In this document: in pieces, positions 57,025 through 64,000 of the stretch | How the letters are laid out: the number at the start of each line of letters is the position of its first letter | Numbering within the stretch: the stretch's first letter is position 1 | NCBI RefSeq assembly: GCF_003265705.1 | Contig: NW_020312775.1 | Span: forward strand, 8,342,075-8,406,074 | DNA from: Callorhinus ursinus | Lineage: Eukaryota; Chordata; Mammalia; Carnivora; Otariidae | Reading direction: 5' to 3' | Length of the DNA stretch: 64,000 bases | Notes under the pieces: model-generated | What the model saw: the letters and a program-made list of their open reading frames with translations, nothing else | What the model was told of the DNA's origin: nothing | The model's database searches: none | Translations under genes and position numbers: made by a program

Positions 57025-57273
57025 CATATGGGCTAATCTCATAAATGGCTTCTAATTCCTTAAAGGTGACTATGAAAGCATTAAAAACTATTCTAAACAT
57101 ATAATTCAGAAATGGCAGTAATACACTTTCAAAGACTTTTTAAATTGTTAGAGCATGGGTAGGGGTGGTGGTGAGGCTTTGCTTTAAAATACCCTTTTCC
57201 AATAGGAATTGAATGAGCTAAAAACCCCTGAGGTCAATTGATTATTCAGCAGCTTGATATAGGGTGATTTTTA

Positions 57274-57440
57274 AAAGGATTTTATTTGTTTATATGAGAG
57301 AGAGAGAGAACGAGCAGGGGGAGAAAGAAGCAGACTCCCTGCTGAGCAGGAACCCCAATGCAGGGCTCAATCTCAGGATTCTGAGATCATGATCTGAGCA
57401 GAAGGCAGCCACTTAACCACTGAGACACCCAGGTGCCCCA
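57274..57440 (-). mobile_element. Can-SINE
   Basis: Reverse-oriented SINE: GGATTTTATTTGTTTATATGAG, 'gcagactccctgctgagcag', 'gagatcatgatctgagcaga', head GAGACACCCAGGTGCCCC. Short duplication GATTTTTA (57266-57273 and 57441-57448). Confidence 0.92.
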
Positions 57441-57448
57441 GATTTTTA

Positions 57449-59304
57449 TATAAACATTTATTTTTAAAATTTTTTAATAAGTGTGAGAATAGAAATAATT
57501 CATATGTTTACCACACACTTTCAAAAGTGTGTCTTTCACTTGGAAGCCTTTCCATGCATAAATCTCTTTAATGGAGAAATATACAATAATTTATTACATG
57601 TTGCAGCAGTGTTTAAAATATAAAAGTATGATTTTGAAATCGGAAAGAAAAATGCAGCAATTGCATAGGACAAATCTGTGCTCAAAATAGTAAATGTGAT
57701 TGCAATAATAAAAAATTATAATGTCCCCATTATTCAGAGAAATAAGTATGATATAGATGAAGCTAAACTACTAAAGATTTAACTATTTCCTGCAATGAAA
57801 AACATAATACCATGAGGACAGCTTAGGTTATTGTCATCATTCTTGTCTCCACTTAAAAAAAATCATAAAGGGAATCCACTTTATATAAACTACTGTATAT
57901 AAACTATATACTTGCACCAAGAAAAGGATCTGCTGAATATCAATAAGTACTAATATTATTCACACCCCCAATCTTTGGTAAAGATTAATTAACCTTTCCC
58001 CAGACAAAACACACAGACAAATAATGTCTTTATCACTACCATCAGTCTATAATCTTGCTTGTAGGAAGTCTTCTAATGATTATGTCAAATGAAAAATCTC
58101 TCTTTTAGTTACATATGATTATGTTCATTTGATTATGTCAAATGAAAACTCTCTTTTAGTTGCATGTTAAAATAATAATAATAAAATTTCTAAGTGTTAA
58201 ATAGGTTTGTCAAATATAAGTGAATAATAATTGTATAATATGTATCTACTCTAACTTGTCATCATTCAGATATCAAAATGATGATATAATTATTTAAATA
58301 AAGAATGGAATTATGGATTCATAGTTTATCTTCTATGGTTTCCAATGTGAACATAAAATGTTTGCAAAAAGTTTGTCAGAGAGCTGATGGTCAAAAAGAT
58401 GAATTAGCATTCTTTTCCAAAAATCAATTAAAGTCTAGAATTAAAGAATTATTAACTTTCATCTCCTAATATCAGGGCAATGGGTTCAAGTGTATGGCAG
58501 GAGAAGGAATATTCTTATTTTATTATGGAAAATATGATTTACCTCAAGATTTATATTATGACACACAAAAAAACACTGCTTTCTAGCCCTGAGTATTTGT
58601 GAAGGAATGTTAAAAATTTAAAAATCTATGTTTTCAACTCCAGTCAAGATTCACGTGCTAGGTAGAGACAAAATTCCACTAGATTTCTTGTCCAAAAGAA
58701 AACTGTCTTGTGAGGTTACTGTCCTGAAAATCTGTGTTTTACAAAGATGCTACTTATATTGAAGTATTTGACAACATAAACATGGACAACTAGGGGCCCT
58801 CATTGCTACTCTGAGAACTTAGCATTTTAAGTATAAATTCAATATTAATAACTTAATAACAATCCATATAGATACACTATTTAAGCTATTAATTATAATT
58901 AGTATTCAACACAAAAACATACCAATTAACTATATTTAAAACATTCATCAATATTGGTTGCTAAACATACATATCTGCAATTCCTGAGTTGATGTCAATA
59001 AGCCAGTAATGAATTGAGTTAAAAATTATTTATATAGTTAAAAAAAAAGTGCTAGACTGAGATATCAGTAAATTCAGTTTCTTCTTGTAAGAACCTACAG
59101 GATATGCATTATGATTATGTTAAAGCCCTCCATGTAATAATGACATTTCTCATTCCTAAAGAGATCCTTCTAGGAATATTGAGTGATATGCTATGAAAAT
59201 ACTTTGATCTGAACTAGTCTACCATCTACATCAATCAGCTAAGTATCTGAAATAAAGAGTAAACAGAGGAATGGAGAGTAATTCAAATAAGGATGGAAAT
59301 ATAA
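57449..59304. other. Unique intronic sequence with a partial tandem duplication
   Basis: No gene recognised in 1.9 kb of AT-rich DNA. A stretch of about 36 bp, beginning GATTATGTCAAATGAAAA, occurs twice, at 58078-58114 and 58131-58165. Confidence 0.5.
58078..58165. repeat. Imperfect two-copy direct repeat
   Basis: GATTATGTCAAATGAAAAATCTCTCTTTTAG-type copies; the second lacks two bases and differs by one substitution near its end (ACAT versus GCAT). Confidence 0.9.
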
Positions 59305-59318
59305 TAAATATAATTAGT

Positions 59319-61480
59319 GGTATTTTGATAGGGATAGCATTAAAAGTGTAGATTGGTTTGGGTAGTATAGACATTTTACAAAATTTGCTCTTCAAATCCA
59401 TGAACATGGGAAATTTTTCCAGTTCTTTGTGTCATCATTAATTTCTTTCATAAGTATTCTATAATTTTCAGACTACAGATCTTTTACCTCTTTGGTTAGG
59501 TTTATTCTTAGGTATCTTATGGTTTTTGGTGAAATTGTAAATGGGTCAATTCTTTTATTTCTCTTTTTGCTGCTTCATTATTGGTGTTTAGAAATGCAAC
59601 AGATTTCTGCACATTAATTTTGTATCCTGTGACTTTGCTGAATTCATGTATCAGTTTTAGGAAATTTTGGTGGAATCTTTCAGGTTTTCTACATAGAGTA
59701 TCATGTCATCTGCAAAGACTGAAACTTTGACTTCTTCCATGCTGATTTGGATACCTTTTATTTCTTTTTGTTGTCTGATTGCTGAGGCTAGGATTTCCAG
59801 TACTATGTTAAATAACAATGGTGAGAGTGGACATCGTTGTGTTGTTCCTGACCATAGAGGAAAAGTTCTCAGGTTTTCCCAATTGAAGATAACAATAGAA
59901 CAAATGATCCTAAAATTTGCAAGGAACCACAAAAGACGCAGAGTAGCCAAAGCAACCTTAAAACAGAAAAGCAAAACTGGAAGCTTCACAATTCTGTACT
60001 TCAAGCTATATTACAAAGCTGAAGTCATCAAGACAGTATGGTACTGGCACAAAGACAGACACAGGTCAGTGGAACTGAGAGAAAACCCAGAACACTATAT
60101 CATCAACTAATCTCCAACAAAGCAGGAAAGAAAATCCAATAAAAAAAACACATTATCTTCAACAAATGGTGTTGGGAAAATTGGACAACACACCGAAGAA
60201 TGAAACTGGACCTCTATCTTACACCAGACTCAAAACTAAATTCAAAATGGATTAAAGACCTAAATGTGAGACAGGAATCCATCAAAATCCTAGAGGAGAA
60301 CACAAGCAGCAACTTCTTTGGCCTCAGCCATAGAAACTTCTTATTAGATACATCTCCCAAGGTGAGGGAAACAAGAGCAAAAATGAACTACTGGGAATTT
60401 GTCAAGATAAAAAGCTTCTGCACAGTGAAGGCAACAATAAAACTAAAAGACAACCCACGGAATGGGAGATGTTTGCAAATGACAGATCTGATATCCAAAA
60501 TCAATAAAGATCTTACCAAATGCAACACCCCAAAAACAAACAATCCAGTAAAGAAATGGGCAGAAGACACGAACAGACATTTTTCCAAAGATAACCAGAT
60601 GGCCAACAAACACATGAAAAGATGCTCAACATCACTCATCATCAGAGAAATACAAATCAAAACCACAATGAGGTATCACCTCATACTTGTCAGAATAGCT
60701 AAAATTAACAACAGAGGAAAGAATAGATTTTGGCGTGGATGTGGAGAAAGGAGAACCATTTTCACTGTCGGTGGGTATGTATACTCAGACAACTACTCTG
60801 GAAAACAGTATGGAGGTCCCTCAAAAAGTTAAAAATAGAACTACTTTATGACCCAGCAGTTGCACTACTAGGTATTTACCCAAAGGATACAAAAATACTG
60901 ACTGGAGGGGGCACATGCACCCCAATGTGTATTATAAACAATAGCCAAATTATGGAAAGAGCCCAAATGCCCATCAACTGATGTATGGATAAAGAAGAAA
61001 TATGTGTGTGTGTGTGTGTGTATCACAATATATATTTATAATTGAATATTACTCAGCCATAAAAAAGGAATGAAATCTGGCCATTTGCAAGGACATGGAT
61101 GAAGCTAGAGTGTATTATGCTAAGTGAAATATGTCAGTCAGAGAAAGACAAACACAGTATGCTTTCATGTATATGTGGAATTTAAGAAACAAAACAGATG
61201 AACTTAAGGGAAACAGGAAAAAAAAAGAGAGGGAGGGAAACCATGAGAGACTCTTAACTACAGAGAACAAACTGAAGGTTGATGGAGGGGAGGTAGGCAG
61301 GTGTGGAGCTAAATGGGTGATGGGTATTAAGGAGAGCACTTGTTGTGATAAGCCCTGGGTGTTATATGTAAGTGTTGAATCACTAAATTCTACTCCTGAA
61401 AGCAATATTACAGTATAACTTAATTTACTAGAATTTAAATAAAAATAAAATTATTAATGGAGAAGAGATAAATAAATAAG
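59319..61480 (+). mobile_element. L1 with 5' inversion (twin priming)
   Basis: 59319 to about 59890 is ORF2 reverse-transcriptase sequence on the minus strand, with FADD at 59705-59716. From about 59891 to 61480 the element is on the plus strand: ORF2 C-terminal half, 3' UTR and A-rich tail. Duplication TAAATATAATTAGT (59305-59318) and TAAATAAAATTAGT (61481-61494). Within L1 coordinates the inverted piece ends about 20 bp before the sense piece begins, so almost nothing was lost. (TG)n is at 61003-61022. Confidence 0.93.
60200..61030 (+). pseudogene. L1 ORF2 C-terminal remnant
   Basis: The plus-strand frame at 60200-60832 is open for 210 codons of ORF2p C-terminal half ('[20 protein letters not shown]', '[20 protein letters not shown]', 'RIAKINNRGKNRFWRGCGER'); a second frame at 60730-60981 continues it ('[20 protein letters not shown]'). 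The frame shift between them and the missing N-terminal half make it inactive. Confidence 0.85.
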
Positions 61481-61494
61481 TAAATAAAATTAGT

Positions 61495-61981
61495 AAGAAA
61501 AAAAAGAAGTCCGCTTTCTGAAATATGACTGGAAAAAATGTAGGCAAAAAGATATGACCTATATAACTACACCCCTATTCTGAGCAATTATCTGTTGAAG
61601 TTAGGGAGGTAGTTGAAGATAGGCACATATTCTATTGTAAATAACAAAAACAAAATAAAACCCATATCAGCTTAATTAGAACAAATTTACCTTCACCAAA
61701 ACAAAATGAATAAAATAGCAAATATGAAAAAGAGATTTTTAAATTGAAGTTTAATTTGTAAGGGTAAAAAAAAAATTAGCACCTGCTATTTTTGCATTCA
61801 GTCATTAGGATAGATTTGCATGTTATATCATCATAATGATAAATAACAAAGCATCAAGAAAACACCAACATGATGACTGTATCTCTTTATATTCGACTTT
61901 CTAAATTTAAAAAGCTAGATTAAAATCTCTTCAGTTTATTTCACAGCATATTTTATAGTAAGTGGTCTTTAAGTAGTAGTT
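61495..61981. other. Unique intronic sequence
   Basis: No gene or repeat recognised. Confidence 0.5.
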
Positions 61982-61996
61982 AAAATGGGTAAAAGT

Positions 61997-62195
61997 TGGG
62001 CACCTGGGTGGCTCAGTTAGTTAGGCAACTGCCTTTAGCTCAGGTCATGATCCTGGAGTCCCAGGATCGAGTCCCACATTGGGCTCCCTGCTCAGCAGGG
62101 AGTCTGTTTCTCCCTCTGACCCTCCTCCCCCTCTCATGCTCTCTCTCTATCATTCTCTCTCTCTCTCTCTCAATAAATAAAAATCTTTAAATAAA
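61997..62195 (+). mobile_element. Can-SINE, young subtype
   Basis: Plus-strand TGGGCACCTGGGTGGCTCAG head, 'gagtcccaggatcgagtccc', CTCAGCAGGGAGTCTG, long CT repeat, CAATAAATAAAAATCTTT tail. Perfect 15-bp duplication AAAATGGGTAAAAGT (61982-61996 and 62196-62210). Confidence 0.97.
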
Positions 62196-62500
62196 AAAAT
62201 GGGTAAAAGTAAAGAATGATCTAGATTTTTGAAAAACAAATATTTCATAAATTCAAAACTTTATGATTGTTATTATTAATTTCCCAAAAAATCTAATGAG
62301 AAAATATTTAATTATTTATTTACTAGACTCATTGTAATTTTATTTTAAAAGCAGTCCTCATTCATTATATACATACATAAGAATAATTTTGATATTGAGG
62401 AGAAAGACAGGAATGTTGCATCAGGTTCATGGACAGGTTTGAATTCAGTAACACCATGACTAATATTTCCCAATATGTAATGATAGGACTCCTTCATTTT

Positions 62501-62509
62501 TTTAAGATT

Positions 62510-62544
<35 letters not shown>

Positions 62545-62710
62545 TTTGTCAGAGAGACTGACAGCACAAACGGGGAGCATCAGGCACAGGGAGAATCAGT
62601 TTCCCCATTGTGCAAGAAGTCCAATGCAGGACTGCATCCCGGGATCCTGGGATCATGACCCGAGATGAAGTTAGATGTTTAACCAACTGAGCCACCCAGG
62701 TGTCTCAAGA
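62501..62710 (-). mobile_element. Can-SINE with long (TTTA)n tail
   Basis: Reverse-oriented SINE: AAGATT then (TTTA)n at 62511-62547, GTCAGAGAGACTGACAG, 'gggatcctgggatcatgacc', head GAGCCACCCAGGTGTCTC. Duplication CCTTCATTTT (62491-62500 and 62713-62722). Confidence 0.94.
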
Positions 62711-63549
62711 CACCTTCATTTTAAAGATAGAAATCTATATTCCTTTAAGAACAATCTCTTGGTTTTTCTAAGAAACTAATTTTTGTTGGAATACATCCAC
62801 TGCTCATATCAATATTCTACATTTAATCAGTTGTAACTGTGTGCTGAGATGTGCATGGATTAAACATTATGTACACAAGGTTTTGTTTTGTTTTATTTCT
62901 CTTCTAGTGAATTTTGGGCAATGGGACATATAGGTTCACTAGTAATCTAAAGTCATTTTTTTAAACTAAAATCACAATGAGGCCAATACAACTTGTTGAT
63001 AAAAACTATAAATAAGAACTATAAGGAAACATCCTCAACCTGATAAAGGTCAAGAATGAAATAACCACAGCTAGCATCATATTTAATGATGGAAGACCAA
63101 ATACTTCCTTGTTAAGATAAAACATATGCATATTTGTTCTAACATTTAACATTACACTGGAAATTCTAGGTAGAACAATTAGGCAAGCAAAAGAAATACA
63201 CATCATCTGGCTTAGAAAACAAGAAGTACTACTACCTCTATGTGAAGATGACTGGGTCTTGTATATAAAAAATCCTAAGTGAATTTCTATACAGTAGAAC
63301 TGACAATCCAAAAATAAAATTAAGAGAATAATTTAATTTACAATAAGATTTAAAAGATAAAATACTTAGGAATAAATGTAGTAAAAGAAGCACAAAACTT
63401 GTATAGTGGAAATTGAAAACATTATTGAAATAAATTAGAGAATTTCTAAATAAATGGAAAGATATTTGTGTTCATAGATAAGAACACTTAATATTGTTAA
63501 AATGATAAAACTATTCAAACTGATCTACAGATGCAATGTAGTAACTATT

Positions 63550-63743
63550 TTTTAATATTTTATTTATTTATTTGAGAGAGAGAGAGAATGAGAGATAGAG
63601 AGCACGAGAGGGAAGAGGGTCAGAGGGAGAATCAGACTCCCTGCTGAGCAGGGATCCCGTTGTGGGACTCGATCCCGGGACTCCAGGATCATGACCTGAG
63701 CCAAAGGCAGTCACCTAACCAACTGAGCCACCTAGGTGCCCAA
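63550..63743 (-). mobile_element. Can-SINE inserted in old L1
   Basis: Reverse-oriented SINE: ATATTTTATTTATTTATTTGAGAG, 'gagggaagagggtcagaggg', 'tgggactcgatcccgggact', head GAGCCACCTAGGTGCCC. Perfect 16-bp duplication CAATGTAGTAACTATT (63534-63549 and 63744-63759). Confidence 0.97.
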
Positions 63744-63757
63744 CAATGTAGTAACTA

Positions 63758-63870
63758 TTATAAGTAACTATTATAATATCAGTAACTATTATAATTATAA
63801 TAGTTATATGTATAGTTATAATTATATATATAATTATATAAAATATAATTATAATAACTATTATAATTCC
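63758..63870. repeat. AT-rich repeat (TAACTATTATAA-type)
   Basis: Variants of GTAACTATTATAA are repeated and pass into TATAATTA palindromic repeats. The first unit is the last part of the SINE target duplication. Confidence 0.9.
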
Positions 63871-64000
63871 AACTGCATAATTTTGAGAGAAGGTGATCCT
63901 AAAAATCATATGGCAATAAGTAGAATCTAGAATAGTCAAAGTGATCTTGGGGGAAAAAAAAGATATGGGAGAACTGGGGAAGATGGAAGAATAGGGGACC

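Larger units (their letters stand above)
1..64000 (-). other. PCDH11X: Intronic DNA of PCDH11X (inferred host gene context)
   Basis: The only exon-like host sequence lies at 46770-46850 on the minus strand, so the flanking DNA on both sides is inferred to be intron of the same gene. PCDH11X is known to span several hundred kilobases with very large introns on the X chromosome, which fits a 64-kb window with one small exon. I looked for other recognisable exons of the gene (the large cadherin-repeat exon, the long proline/serine-rich C-terminal exon) and did not see them. This rests entirely on the identification of that one exon. Confidence 0.65.
63002..64000 (+). mobile_element. Old L1 ORF2 fragment running off the window end
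   Basis: Plus-strand RT-region sequence ('acagctagcatcatatttaa', 'gaaattctaggtagaacaat', 'tagatggaaagatat'-like near 63455, 'ctgatctacagatgcaatgt') continuing past a SINE (63550-63743) and an AT microsatellite (63758-63870) with 'gatcctaaaaatcatatggc' 'aataagtagaatctagaata'. Very diverged. The catalytic FADD region (around 63240) has decayed to 'TMKMTG'-like codons. Confidence 0.75.

Noticed and set aside
62511..62547. Regularly repeated units considered as a CRISPR-like array
   Set aside because: Simple TTTA tail of a SINE, with no spacers; the organism is a mammal.

Overview
This is mammalian nuclear DNA from a carnivore. The tRNA-Lys-derived Can-SINEs (heads reading GCCTGGGTGGCTCAG, 'GAGTCCCGGGATCGAGTCCC' in the body, CT-rich then AATAAAATCTTT tails) are of the arctoid type (bear, seal or mustelid group) rather than the dog or cat type. 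The window is AT-rich and dominated by L1 retrotransposons. It holds no complete protein-coding gene; nearly every ORF of 60 to 200 codons is L1, SINE, LTR or microsatellite sequence read in some frame.

The only host coding sequence I can support is one 81-bp exon on the minus strand at 46770-46850. It has a good acceptor and donor and an open 27-codon frame that reads like the alternatively spliced cytoplasmic exon of protocadherin-11 X-linked (PCDH11X) as I remember it. The rest of the window would then be intron of this very large X-linked gene. Very high L1 density fits the X chromosome.

Layout. 1-2140: an L1 3' tip, a double SINE, a MIR, another SINE. 2310-12290: old L1s on the minus strand, one with an internal inversion and one carrying a younger L1 insertion, with several SINEs. 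12376-19892: a full-length old L1 (minus), interrupted by a 5'-inverted L1 and two SINEs. 19893-29470: mostly unique intron with MIRs, two LTR fragments and SINEs. 29470-44256: one old 5'-truncated L1 broken by three later L1 insertions, two of them full length (29891-36320 and 36598-43425). 44257-48245: unique intron with the exon, a young SINE and LTR sequence. 48318-50255: a decayed hAT-Charlie DNA transposon with a recognisable transposase. 50256-59304: mostly unique intron, a short L1 tip and SINEs. 59319-61480: a 5'-inverted L1 with clear target-site duplications. 61495-64000: intron, SINEs and an old L1 fragment running off the end.

No RNA gene, CRISPR array, operon or novel defence-like system is visible. 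The observations worth following are the PCDH11X exon, the nested L1 complex, the hAT transposase fossil, and several informative L1 integration structures.
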